26,137 nucleotides of DNA. Origin: Bacteroidota bacterium (lineage in GTDB: Bacteria; Bacteroidota; Bacteroidia; CAIKAF01). Shown in pieces: positions 6,631 through 15,306 of this stretch (position 1 is its first letter; each line of letters begins with the position of its first letter). The stretch covers positions 1-26,137 of the forward strand of contig JAEZEQ010000012.1 of the NCBI GenBank assembly GCA_023432985.1. Reading direction: 5' to 3'. The notes below the pieces were generated by a model. The model was not told the origin of the DNA and searched no databases. It worked only from the letters and a program-made list of their open reading frames with translations. The position numbers and the translations under genes were made by a program.

Positions 6631-9465
6631 TTACTTTATTTTATTTCCGTTTGTATCCAATTCAATTACAGGATAACCGAGTTTTTGTAATTTGGATAAT
6701 ACGGTATTTTTATCTCCTACCACTACTATAGTCAGTTTTTTGTAGGGTAAATATTTTTTGGCTAAATCGGCCGCTTCTGCTTGAGTGAGTTTATTCAACA
6801 GCTCTGTTCTTCTTTTTTGTAAATTTTTATCGGCATTATTTTCCAATAATAATTTCAAGAAGCCGGCTTTTTTGCCCAATGTTTCATATTCCAGGGCTTC
6901 GCTTTGACTGATGCTGTTTTTGGTGAATAAAATTTCGTTTTCCGTCGGCCCGCTTTCGGCATATTGGGTAATTTCTTTAATGATTTCGATCAAACTACTG
7001 TCGGTTGCTTCCTTTTTTACACCTGCCGAAACGAGGAATTTATTTTCTAATCGTGTAGAAGAAAAGCGACTTCTTGCACCATAAGTCCACCCGTGTACTT
7101 CTCTCAGGTTTAAATTAATACGACTGTTGAATGATCCGCCGAGGGCAAAATTAATCAGGTTTAATTTGTAATAAATCCCATCTGCATCATAAAAAAGAGT
7201 GGGGAATCCGACCCGAATTTCGCTTTGTGCCGCATCATCTTTATGTACAAAGAATATGCTTGTTTCTTCCACTCCTTTTGCTCCAATAGGTCTGTTGGGA
7301 GGTAAATTATTTTTGTTCCAGTTTTGAATAAAACTCAATTTCTTTTTCAAGTCTTTTTTATCCCATTCACCTACGGCTACCATCATGGCATTGTCGGGCG
7401 CGAAGTATTTGGCATAATAGGCTTTTACATCATCGAGACTAATGTTTTGTACCGATTCGAGGGTTCCTGATTCGTTCAGGGCTATGATAGTTCCGTCGAA
7501 TAAGATTTTCTTAAACACATTATTGGCGATGGTAGAAGCTTGAGTTTGTTGATTATTGATGGATTGAATGGTTTGATTTTTTATACGTATCAAATCATTT
7601 TCGTCGAAAGTAGAAGCAAACATACGTTCTTTCAATAATTCCACTGCCTTATCGAGATTTTTATTGAGCGTAGTCAGTTGCACTACAAACTCTTCTTTAC
7701 CGGCATATACATTAATATCAGCGCCTATTTTTTCCAATGCTACATCAAACTCTTCGGCACTGTATTTTTGTGTTCCTTCGTTCATCATAGATGCCAGAAT
7801 TCTAGAGATTCCCGCATTATTTTTATCCTCTGTTATTTGTCCGAATGGCAAATAAAGAGTTAGGCTCGAAATGGGCAATTCGGAATAGGGTGTAAAAATG
7901 CATTTTATTCCATTTTTGGTTTCTGCCGTAGTAAAGGGAGGCACGTTGATAACTGGATTTGGTCCCGCTTGCGGTCTTTTACTGCGGTCGAATTGATCTT
8001 TAGCCTTATTGTATTTTAGGTTTTGATATTCTGAAATATCGGGTTTAAAACCGGCCGGGATAGTCCACCTTGTGGTATTATCGGGTTGAGGCAATAAATC
8101 GCTTTTCCCTTTGGGCACTACGCTGATGCATACATAAGGTTTATTGAGTATATATTTTGCAAAAACTTCTTTCAGTTTTTGAATATCCACCTTACGGATG
8201 GCGTCCAATTCGTTGTGGAAATGTCCGGGATTATTGTAGAAAGTTTCGAAATAGGCTAATTGTGCCCCTTTACCTTGTACGGACTGATAACGGAAAATAA
8301 GATCATTTTCCATTTTCGTTTTCACGCGATTCATTTCATCCTCACTAAATCCGTTTTGAGCTAAGTTTTCCAGTGCTTTTCTCAATTCATCTTCAATACT
8401 TTTTAATTGAGTTCCGGGTTTATTGAATGTAATCAACTCGAATGTTCCGTGCAATTCGCCTGTTGGGTGGTATGCATAGGCATTTACCGAAATTTCCGGT
8501 TTTTCGAAAGTTTGGTACATCATAGAATTTTTCCCTCTTCCGATTAAATCGGCAAGTACATCTAGTGCTGCGGCATCCGGATGTGCACTTTCCACCGTTG
8601 GGAATACCCATTTTAGGAAGGGCATTTTCACATTATCTTCGTAGGAGTAATATCTGTTTTGGTCCAGTTGAACCGGTTGGGCTTTCATATTCTTCACCTC
8701 GGGTCCGCGTGGGATAGAGCCAAAATATTTCAGGGCCAATTGTACGGCTTCCTCCGTATTCACGTCGCCGGAAATAGTAAGCGTAGCATTATTGGGGCCA
8801 TACCATCTGAGGAAGAAGTTTTTAAGATCCTCGAGAGTGGCAGCATTCAAGTCTTCGATATATCCGATGGTTGTCCACGAATAAGGGTGTCCGAAGGGAT
8901 ATAGGGCTTCCTTTGTTTTTTCGTATATTAATCCGTAGGGTCTGTTGTCGTAATTTTGTCCTCTTTCATTTTTCACCGTTGAGCGTTGAATTTCGAATTT
9001 TTCTTGTGTTACGGCATCCAGAAAAAATCCCATTCTATCGGCTTCGAGCCATAGTGCAGTTTCGAGCTGATTAGAAGGAAGTGTTTCGAAATAATTGGTA
9101 CGATCCATATTGGTTGTACCATTGAGTCGGCCTCCGCTTTCGGTTACAATTTTAAAATGTTCTTCATCGGCAACATGATCGGAGCCTTGAAACATCATAT
9201 GTTCGAAAAAATGCGCAAATCCGCTTCTTCCGGGCAATTCCCGGGCAGACCCTACATGGTAAGTTACATCTACATATACAATAGGGTCGCTATGGTCTTC
9301 GTGAACCACTATAGTAAGCCCGTTTTCGAGTTGATATTTTTTGTAGGGTATACTTATTCCATCTTCGAAAGTCCCTCCGGCTTCGATAAATTTGGCTTGA
9401 GTTTGTGCAAAGCTAAAGCCGATCAGCGCTATAAAGCTGCCTAAAAGAAGTGCATATTTTTTCAT
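6631..9465 (-). CDS. Full-length two-lobed M16 zinc peptidase, exported
   Basis: This is a pitrilysin/insulinase-family metallopeptidase of 944 aa with both M16 lobes in one chain. A signal peptide (MKKYALLLGSFIALIGFSFAQ) sends it to the periplasm. The N-terminal lobe carries the inverted zinc motif HFFEH at 85-89, so it should be active. The C-terminal lobe (from about residue 500) lacks HxxEH but keeps the GWTYGARSRF substrate-side motif near residue 790, as expected for the closing half of the clam-shell. The frame continues five codons upstream to a TTG at 9480, but the ATG at 9465 gives the proper signal peptide and avoids overlap with the preceding gene. It is the last gene of the unit that begins with the MORN-repeat protein. 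It probably degrades peptides of medium size. Confidence 0.92.
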   Translation of the reverse strand: MKKYALLLGSFIALIGFSFAQTQAKFIEAGGTFEDGISIPYKKYQLENGLTIVVHEDHSDPIVYVDVTYHVGSARELPGRSGFAHFFEHMMFQGSDHVADEEHFKIVTESGGRLNGTTNMDRTNYFETLPSNQLETALWLEADRMGFFLDAVTQEKFEIQRSTVKNERGQNYDNRPYGLIYEKTKEALYPFGHPYSWTTIGYIEDLNAATLEDLKNFFLRWYGPNNATLTISGDVNTEEAVQLALKYFGSIPRGPEVKNMKAQPVQLDQNRYYSYEDNVKMPFLKWVFPTVESAHPDAAALDVLADLIGRGKNSMMYQTFEKPEISVNAYAYHPTGELHGTFELITFNKPGTQLKSIEDELRKALENLAQNGFSEDEMNRVKTKMENDLIFRYQSVQGKGAQLAYFETFYNNPGHFHNELDAIRKVDIQKLKEVFAKYILNKPYVCISVVPKGKSDLLPQPDNTTRWTIPAGFKPDISEYQNLKYNKAKDQFDRSKRPQAGPNPVINVPPFTTAETKNGIKCIFTPYSELPISSLTLYLPFGQITEDKNNAGISRILASMMNEGTQKYSAEEFDVALEKIGADINVYAGKEEFVVQLTTLNKNLDKAVELLKERMFASTFDENDLIRIKNQTIQSINNQQTQASTIANNVFKKILFDGTIIALNESGTLESVQNISLDDVKAYYAKYFAPDNAMMVAVGEWDKKDLKKKLSFIQNWNKNNLPPNRPIGAKGVEETSIFFVHKDDAAQSEIRVGFPTLFYDADGIYYKLNLINFALGGSFNSRINLNLREVHGWTYGARSRFSSTRLENKFLVSAGVKKEATDSSLIEIIKEITQYAESGPTENEILFTKNSISQSEALEYETLGKKAGFLKLLLENNADKNLQKRRTELLNKLTQAEAADLAKKYLPYKKLTIVVVGDKNTVLSKLQKLGYPVIELDTNGNKIK

Positions 9466-9470
9466 ATTTC

Positions 9471-9998
9471 TTATTCCCAATCTGATTTAAACAATTCGTA
9501 AATATCGGGATTTATACTGACAAGTGCATTCAAATCGTCTTCTTCCCATTCGCGACCGGTTGGATCTTCTTTAAAATCTACTCCGTCGAGGTTCTCATCA
9601 TCTTCAATATCTCTGCCTGTTTTTTCTTCATATACTTCGGCTGCCATATAATTGAATTCCTCTCCATCAAAGCTTTCGAGCAGTGCTTTTTTACCAATGT
9701 GGGCGAGACTATTGGCATTTTTAACGGCATTTTCGAATACGGCTTTCCCTCTGAAAATGAGCCAGGCTCTGAAGTCTATAAAAGCATCTTCGGGACAATC
9801 GCCGTGAATTATGTGGGCTGCTGCCCATAATTCCCAGGTATAAGATTCGTCCATTTTGATTAAAAAATGGCGGTGAAAATCCAAAATATCCTCAACCGAA
9901 AGTTCGTTTAATTCGGAATAAAGGATTTCGAATTGTTGATCGATGGTTTTGGCTTCGAGCGTATTGCTAATGATTTGCCAGAAGGTTTCAATTTTCAT
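9471..9998 (-). CDS. DUF4240 domain protein
   Basis: This 175-aa, strongly acidic, cytoplasmic protein has no signal peptide or membrane segment. MKIETFWQIISNTL at the start and FRAWLIFRGKAVFENAV near residues 75-92 fit the DUF4240 family, whose members have no established biochemical role. The C-terminal third is dense in Asp and Glu (GRDIEDDENLDGVDFKED). Its ATG (9998) lies inside the end of the DAHP synthase/chorismate mutase gene, an 11-bp overlap that suggests translational coupling. The stop codon is five bases before the ATG of the M16 peptidase. The neighbours do not reveal its job, since they mix aromatic amino-acid synthesis and proteolysis. Confidence 0.75.
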   Translation of the reverse strand: MKIETFWQIISNTLEAKTIDQQFEILYSELNELSVEDILDFHRHFLIKMDESYTWELWAAAHIIHGDCPEDAFIDFRAWLIFRGKAVFENAVKNANSLAHIGKKALLESFDGEEFNYMAAEVYEEKTGRDIEDDENLDGVDFKEDPTGREWEEDDLNALVSINPDIYELFKSDWE

Positions 9999-11073
9999 GA
10001 TTTTGATTTATTTCGGGGTATATAATTTCGGTTTGAAAGCGTATACTTTCATTATGTATTTCTTTTAGTATATTAATCACAAAGTCCGGATTCAGCGCCA
10101 ATGATTCGCCGAACTCCACTCTTGATTTTCTGATTTCGTTCCATCTTTCGGGTTGAAAAACGGTGATATTATGTTGTTTTTTATAGCTGCCTATTTCGGC
10201 AATAAGTTTCATACGTTTTGAAAGAATTTCGAGCAATTCTTCGTCCATGCTGTCGACCATATTTCGAAGAGATTCCAATTGATTTTTAAATCCAATTCCT
10301 TCGGCGTGTCGGTCGCGAATTTGCAATTGGTCGTACAAATGTTGTAGTTGTTGCGGAGTAATTTGTTGTGCCGCATCGCTCCATGCATGATCGGGATCGG
10401 GGTGTGTTTCTATCATCAAACCGTCGAAGCCCAGGTCTACCGCTTTTTGTGCTATATTTTGCAGCATATCTCTTTTTCCGGTGATATGAGAGGGGTCGCA
10501 AATTATTTTCAGGTCCGGTCTTTCGCTCATAAGAGAAATGGGAATATCCCATTTGGGCGGGTATCTATATACAGAATTTTCGTATACCTGAAAGCCTCTG
10601 TGTATGGCAACTACATTTTCCATTCCCGCTTTTTCGAGTCTTTCTATGGCGCCCAGCCAAAGTTTCAGGTCGGGATTAATGGGGTTTTTGACCCACACAT
10701 CGACCTTATGTCCCTTTACGGCATCGGCTATTTCCTGAACGGCAAAGGGGTTAACCGTGGTACGTGCGCCAAGCCAGATAATATCTATATTATGTTCGAG
10801 CAATCTTTCGACATGGTCTGGATTTCCGGCTTCAACGGCAATAAGTAATCCGGTTTCGGCTTTCACTTTTTGCAGCCATTTCAATCCTTCCATTCCCACT
10901 CCTTCAAATGCACCCGGTCGGGTACGCGGCTTCCAGATGCCTGCCCTAAATACTTTTACTTGGGGAATTTTGGCCAGAGCTCTTGCTGTTTCCAAAACCT
11001 GTTCTTCCGTTTCGGCGCTGCAAGGACCGGCAACCAGGAGAGGGCTATGTGTATTAAAAATTGAGGCTGACAT
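9988..11073 (-). CDS. Bifunctional DAHP synthase / chorismate mutase (type II)
   Basis: The 361-aa protein joins two shikimate-pathway enzymes. Residues about 5-250 are a DAHP synthase of the Ibeta/KdsA-like class that condenses PEP with erythrose 4-phosphate. Visible motifs are GPCSAE (16-21), RAGIWKPRTRPGAFEG, KNP (129-131), IHRGF (157-161), CDPSH (192-196) and IETHPDPDHAWSD. Residues about 264-350 are an AroQ-type chorismate mutase (SLRNMVDSMDEELLEILSKRMKLIAEIG). A DAHP synthase with a C-terminal mutase is known from Bacteroidota such as Prevotella, where the mutase domain also passes the prephenate feedback signal to the synthase; that regulation is inferred here. There is no N-terminal ACT-like domain. 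It starts 3 bp after a MORN-repeat gene and overlaps the DUF4240 gene by 11 bp. Confidence 0.93.
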   Translation of the reverse strand: MSASIFNTHSPLLVAGPCSAETEEQVLETARALAKIPQVKVFRAGIWKPRTRPGAFEGVGMEGLKWLQKVKAETGLLIAVEAGNPDHVERLLEHNIDIIWLGARTTVNPFAVQEIADAVKGHKVDVWVKNPINPDLKLWLGAIERLEKAGMENVVAIHRGFQVYENSVYRYPPKWDIPISLMSERPDLKIICDPSHITGKRDMLQNIAQKAVDLGFDGLMIETHPDPDHAWSDAAQQITPQQLQHLYDQLQIRDRHAEGIGFKNQLESLRNMVDSMDEELLEILSKRMKLIAEIGSYKKQHNITVFQPERWNEIRKSRVEFGESLALNPDFVINILKEIHNESIRFQTEIIYPEINQNHEN

Positions 11074-11076
11074 GTG

Positions 11077-11805
11077 TTATAATTCGATATCATTTTTATA
11101 AACCCGCGTTTTTATTTTGCGGCCGCTCACATCGTATTCATACCAGCTTCCTTCGCGCAGTCCGTTTACATATAAACCTTCCAACTCCAATCCGCCGTTT
11201 TTGTGGTACTGAAAATATTTTCCATCCAAAGTGCCTTTGGCAAAATTTAATTCTGCTATAATGCGTCCTTCCATATCAAAATACTTTTCCGGTCCGCTTT
11301 TTTCTCCGTTTTCATTAAAGGAAGAGGAGCTTTTCATTTTCCCGTTTTCGTAGTATTGCAGCCATATTCCCACGGTTTTTCCATTTTCGTATACACCTGC
11401 CGAATCGGGATTTCCATTATGATGAAAGGTCATATATGTGCCATGACGCCGGTTCTTATGTATATGATATTCCCGAATTTTAAAGCCGCTGAAATAATCA
11501 ACTTGTGGTCCGGAAAGGCTGTCATTTTCGTACCAGCTTTCTTTTTCGGGCGACCCGTTTTGATTGAAACTGCACCAATAGCCGTGTTTTTTTCCTTCGG
11601 GCGAATAGTTTTCAATACGCAGTAATTTCCCTTGGGGACTATGATAAACCCAGCATGCGACTTTTGCACTATTCTGTTTATAGCCCTTTTCCAGCTCGCC
11701 ATTTTGGTTTAAGCCGGATACAAATTGTGCCCGGGCAGAAAACAAAAAAGTAAGCATTAAAAAGAGGCTCCAACAGAGCTTTTTGAATAGGCTGAAATCA
11801 ATCAT
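11077..11805 (-). CDS. Exported MORN-repeat protein
   Basis: The 242-aa protein begins with a signal peptide (MIDFSLFKKLCWSLFLMLTFLFSARAQ). The rest is a series of about eight MORN/YwqK-type repeats of 20-25 residues built on the theme G-x-W-x-x-Y-x-x-N-G, for example GIWLQYYENGKMKSSSSF and GSWYEYDVSGRKIKTRVY. Such repeats form a flat beta-meander that usually serves in protein or lipid contact. Automatic pipelines often label these proteins YwqK-family antitoxins, but nothing here looks like a toxin and the protein is exported. It is the first gene after the strong promoter at 11827-11856 and is followed after 3 bp by the DAHP synthase/chorismate mutase gene. Confidence 0.8.
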   Translation of the reverse strand: MIDFSLFKKLCWSLFLMLTFLFSARAQFVSGLNQNGELEKGYKQNSAKVACWVYHSPQGKLLRIENYSPEGKKHGYWCSFNQNGSPEKESWYENDSLSGPQVDYFSGFKIREYHIHKNRRHGTYMTFHHNGNPDSAGVYENGKTVGIWLQYYENGKMKSSSSFNENGEKSGPEKYFDMEGRIIAELNFAKGTLDGKYFQYHKNGGLELEGLYVNGLREGSWYEYDVSGRKIKTRVYKNDIEL

Positions 11806-11826
11806 TTATTAGCTTAAATCTATGGA

Positions 11827-11856
11827 CAAATTTAGAAGAATATTTGTATTCGGCAA
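11827..11856 (-). promoter_or_regulatory. Bacteroidota-type promoter for the MORN-DAHPS/CM-DUF4240-M16 unit
   Basis: Minus strand: TTG (11856-11854), 19 bp, then TAAATTTG (11834-11827). Both elements and the spacing match the Bacteroidota -33/-7 promoter. The -7 element ends 21 bases before the ATG at 11805. This is the best full promoter in the window. Confidence 0.65.
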
Positions 11857-11876
11857 GGGTGCATGGGGGGCATACA

Positions 11877-14453
11877 TTATTTTAACCTATTTTTGGTTTC
11901 CATTTTTTTACGTCTTTGCCTTATCCATTTTTCCAGTTCCACAAAATGAAAAAAGAGTATGGCCATGGATGCACAGAAGAGGAGTTCGTGGAGACTGAGC
12001 GCCTGGGTTTTAAACAATACATTAAGAAAAGGGACATAGATAACGGCCATTTGCAGACCCAGTGTCAGTATTACAATATACATCAGGGTTTTATTGCTGC
12101 CTATTCCTTGTTTATAGAGGAAAGTGTGGTCGCTTCGTATGGCGAGCACGTGTGCCAATTGAGAAAAGGAAAGTACGCTAAAGACCATGGTTTGCCATTT
12201 CAAATTTTCGGAAATGGCATAAGCTTGTGTAGCGAGTGTAATGCCTGCCATAAGTATGCCTACCCAAATAATATGAAAGGCATTCCCGTCGGCAAAAAGG
12301 TTTTCGTTAGGTGGGCGGGGATTTCTGTCCATAATATCGTCTTCGGCTGGTTCTTTGGCCAGAGCCAATGCCGGCAATCCGTCCGTGACCAGATTGATCC
12401 ATAAGATATGTATAGGCAAGAGTGGAATGGGCATGCCCAGGAGTGGAGCCAGCATAATAGTCCATATTTCGGCGCTATTGCAGGTCATAATATACTTTAC
12501 AAACTTGCGTATATTATCATAAATTCTACGTCCTTCCTTAACCGCATTTATGATGGTGGCAAAATTATCGTCGAGCAGTATAAGGTGAGCTGATTCCTTG
12601 CTTACGTCGGTACCCGTAATGCCCATGGCTACGCCAATATTTGCAGCTTTTAATGAAGGGGCGTCATTCACTCCGTCTCCGGTCATGGCTACAAAATGGC
12701 CTTTATGTTGCAAGGCTCTAACTATACGTAATTTTTGATCGGGGGAAACGCGAGCATAGACGGAAGTTTTCTCTACAATATTTTCGAATTCATTCTCATC
12801 CAATGCCGACAATTCTTTACCGGTCAGACAGAGTGAATCTTGGTGTAAAATGCCCACTTCTTCTGCGATAGCACGGGCTGTTCCGGGATGGTCGCCCGTA
12901 ATCATAACGGGAATTATTCCGGCATTTTTACATTCCTGAATGGCCTTTTTCACTTCTTCCCTGGGTGGGTCAATCAGCATATTTAATCCGGCATATTCCA
13001 ATTCGGTTTCGAGCACAAGGGGATCGAAGATTTCCGGAATTTCATCCAATATTTTATAGGCAAAAGCCAAAACGCGCATACCTTTATTGGCGGCTGCCTC
13101 AGCTTCATTTTTTATATTTTCTGTCTGCGTCTTATTGCTTAAGCGAGTCAGAACAGATTCCACAGCGCCTTTGCAGAGGAGTAAATATTTCCCGTTATGG
13201 AGGTGAATGGTACTCATACATTTTCGATTGGAATCGAAAGGCAATTCGCCCATTCTTATTTTTTCTTTTTGGAGGGTATGGAATTTTTCTTGACCGATTA
13301 TTTCATGGATTTTTTCTACTATGGCTAATTCGGTTGCTTCGCCTACAAATTCTCCTTTTTCATTTTGTTTTACATCGTTATTGAGGATCATGCCCAGCAT
13401 TAGCATTTCGGGAATTTGATTTTCTTCCCGGGTGTATTGCCATACTTGCATTTTGTTTTGAGTGAGGGTGCCGGTTTTGTCGGTGCAGATATAGGTTACC
13501 GAGCCCAATGTTTCTACGGCGGGGAGTTGGCGTACCAGTGCATTTTTTCTGGATAGTCGGGAAGCGCCCTGCGAAAGGGCCACGGTAATGAGTGCGGGTA
13601 GAGCCTCAGGAATTGCGGCCACGGCAAGGCTAAGCGATAAGAGAAGCAATTCGGTCGGATCTTGTTCACCGCGTAAATAACCGGTGATAAACAAAATGAC
13701 ACAAATGAGTATAATAATATAGGAAAGGTTTTGGCCGAATTTTCGCATGCGTTTTTGCAGGGGAGTTTCGGGATCCTCGTGTTGCAGCATGCCGGCAATT
13801 TTTCCCAATTCGGTTTTCATTCCTGTCTCCACCACTATGCCCAAGGCACGGCCATTGGTGATTTTAGAGCCTTTGAATACCATATTGAATCGATCTCCTA
13901 TGCCCACATTTTCCTCATCGATGCGATTGACGTTTTTATCAATGGAATCCGATTCTCCGGTGAGCGAACTCTCATCGGCTTTTAAGGCATGTTCCTCTAT
14001 TAGCCTTATATCGGCGGGTACTATATTTCCGGCTTCAAGTTGTACTATATCGCCCGGAACCAGGACGGTGGAACTGAGCCATTGCATTTGTCCGTTCCGT
14101 ATTACCGAAGTATAGGTGCGTGCCATGTTTTTGAGTGCATTCATGGCTTTTTGAGCATTATATTCCTGCACAAATCCGATAATAGAATTGAGGATAATAA
14201 TGACAAAAATGATAATGGTATCGGTCAAGTCTCCCAATAATCCCGATATAATCGCAGCAATCAGCAAAATGAGAATCATAAAGTCTTTAAACTGCTGAAT
14301 AAACATCAACAGGGGCGACTTTTGTTTACGCTCTATAATTTCATTGGTGCCGAATTCTTTTGTTTTGTGTAAAACCTGCTCCTCAGTAAGTCCCTCTGCC
14401 GAGCTGTTTAACAATTCGAATATTTGTTTTATGTCTTGATTGTGCCACTGCAT
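11877..14453 (-). CDS. P2-type cation-transporting ATPase, probably Ca2+
   Basis: The 858-aa protein is an ATP-driven cation pump in the inner membrane. It has an N-terminal cation-ATPase domain, an A-domain TGES (165-168), a phosphorylation site DKTGTLT with Asp325, an N-domain with KGAVE, a P-domain TGDHPGTA and MTGDGVNDAPSLK, and about ten membrane helices. The M4 motif AAIPEALP (Glu283) and the M6 motif NLVTDGLPALAL match the SERCA/PMCA group, so Ca2+ export is the most likely role. Related P2 pumps for Na+ or Mn2+ cannot be excluded by eye. The C-terminus is short and basic. It lies between a wall peptidase gene (48 bp upstream) and the MORN-repeat gene (71 bp downstream, across that gene's own promoter). 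Confidence 0.9.
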   Translation of the reverse strand: MQWHNQDIKQIFELLNSSAEGLTEEQVLHKTKEFGTNEIIERKQKSPLLMFIQQFKDFMILILLIAAIISGLLGDLTDTIIIFVIIILNSIIGFVQEYNAQKAMNALKNMARTYTSVIRNGQMQWLSSTVLVPGDIVQLEAGNIVPADIRLIEEHALKADESSLTGESDSIDKNVNRIDEENVGIGDRFNMVFKGSKITNGRALGIVVETGMKTELGKIAGMLQHEDPETPLQKRMRKFGQNLSYIIILICVILFITGYLRGEQDPTELLLLSLSLAVAAIPEALPALITVALSQGASRLSRKNALVRQLPAVETLGSVTYICTDKTGTLTQNKMQVWQYTREENQIPEMLMLGMILNNDVKQNEKGEFVGEATELAIVEKIHEIIGQEKFHTLQKEKIRMGELPFDSNRKCMSTIHLHNGKYLLLCKGAVESVLTRLSNKTQTENIKNEAEAAANKGMRVLAFAYKILDEIPEIFDPLVLETELEYAGLNMLIDPPREEVKKAIQECKNAGIIPVMITGDHPGTARAIAEEVGILHQDSLCLTGKELSALDENEFENIVEKTSVYARVSPDQKLRIVRALQHKGHFVAMTGDGVNDAPSLKAANIGVAMGITGTDVSKESAHLILLDDNFATIINAVKEGRRIYDNIRKFVKYIMTCNSAEIWTIMLAPLLGMPIPLLPIHILWINLVTDGLPALALAKEPAEDDIMDRNPRPPNENLFADGNAFHIIWVGILMAGITLATQAYAISENLKWQTMVFSVLSFSQLAHVLAIRSDHTFLYKQGIGSNKTLMYIVILTLGLQMAVIYVPFLNVLFKTQALSLHELLFCASMAILFFHFVELEKWIRQRRKKMETKNRLK

Positions 14454-14501
14454 AGGTAGAGTGTTCTGTATGGGTGAAGAGGGACTAAGATAAAATAAAA
14501 A

Positions 14502-15188
14502 TTACGGATTTCGGATAATTCGTCCGCCTATATGCCAGTACTTAGTCCAATATGCTTCCGAAAGACTGCTGATCATGACACCTCGGCTTGTGGAGGCGTG
14601 TGCGAAATAATTATTCCCCAAATAAATGCCAACATGGGTTACACGACTGCTGTTGATTTTAAAAAATACAAAATCGCCTTCTTTCAGCTCGTTTTTCTTG
14701 ACCAAAATAGATTGTTTCAGGATTTCGGTCGTACTGCGTTCGATATCAATTTTATAGACTTCGTTGTAGATGTTGAGACAAAATGCCGAACAATCGACGC
14801 CTGATTTGGTTCGGCCTCCATATTTATACGGCGTTCCCATCCAGCCGTCTATGGCAGAAAGGAGTTTAGGGTTTAGATTTTCGGGCAGATTAATATCCCA
14901 TTTGCGACTGTACTTTGCCGAAGTGCTGATGGTTTCAGATTCCTCTTTAGTCGGAGTTTTGGGTGTTGGGGCGGGCTTACTACTTGTTTTTTTTCGTGTA
15001 GTTTTCGTTGTTTTTTTCCGATTTTTTTTACTTTCCTTTTTAGTTGGTGTTTCCTTTACTGCTGAGGCATTGTCGAATTCCCAGCTGCTTTCATAGTCCG
15101 TTTCGGCCTTTTCTTTAAGAATAGAACAAGAAAAATGCGATAAAGAAATCAGTAAGAAAGTAAGAAAAAATGCAGCAATACGACTCAT
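14502..15188 (-). CDS. NlpC/P60 (C40) cell-wall peptidase, probable lipoprotein
   Basis: The 228-aa protein is predicted to cut peptidoglycan stem peptides. An N-terminal hydrophobic signal is followed by Cys21 (LSHFSCS), which could be a lipobox, although His at -3 is not canonical. Residues about 46-82 form a Lys/Thr/Pro-rich linker. The catalytic domain starts near residue 105: Cys133 in KSGVDCSAF, His185 in VTHVGIYL and His197 in YFAHAST make the expected Cys-His-His triad. WMGTPYKYGG and GDFVFF are family hallmarks. It lies 118 bp after the squalene monooxygenase gene with no clear terminator between them, so read-through is possible. No functional link to squalene metabolism is evident. 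Confidence 0.92.
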   Translation of the reverse strand: MSRIAAFFLTFLLISLSHFSCSILKEKAETDYESSWEFDNASAVKETPTKKESKKNRKKTTKTTRKKTSSKPAPTPKTPTKEESETISTSAKYSRKWDINLPENLNPKLLSAIDGWMGTPYKYGGRTKSGVDCSAFCLNIYNEVYKIDIERSTTEILKQSILVKKNELKEGDFVFFKINSSRVTHVGIYLGNNYFAHASTSRGVMISSLSEAYWTKYWHIGGRIIRNP

Positions 15189-15306
15189 GCTATAAAAGTA
15201 GTCTATAGCGAGCTGAGTGCGGCCTGGTCATGCGCATATTTTTAAACCCACAAATGTGGATAAAAGCTGTGTTTATTCAGGAATTAGAACGGAGCTTTTC
15301 AGGAAG

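Noticed and set aside
10348..10848. A 166-codon plus-strand open frame
   Set aside because: It is antisense to the catalytic core of the DAHP synthase domain; its cysteine- and phenylalanine-rich translation looks like no known protein.
11077..11805. Antitoxin of a YwqK-type toxin-antitoxin system
   Set aside because: The protein has a signal peptide and MORN repeats only, and no toxin gene lies beside it.
11916..14240. Long plus-strand open frames (up to 162 codons) across the P-type ATPase gene
   Set aside because: They lie antisense to a complete ATPase with all family motifs, have no recognisable domains and are by-products of its codon pattern.
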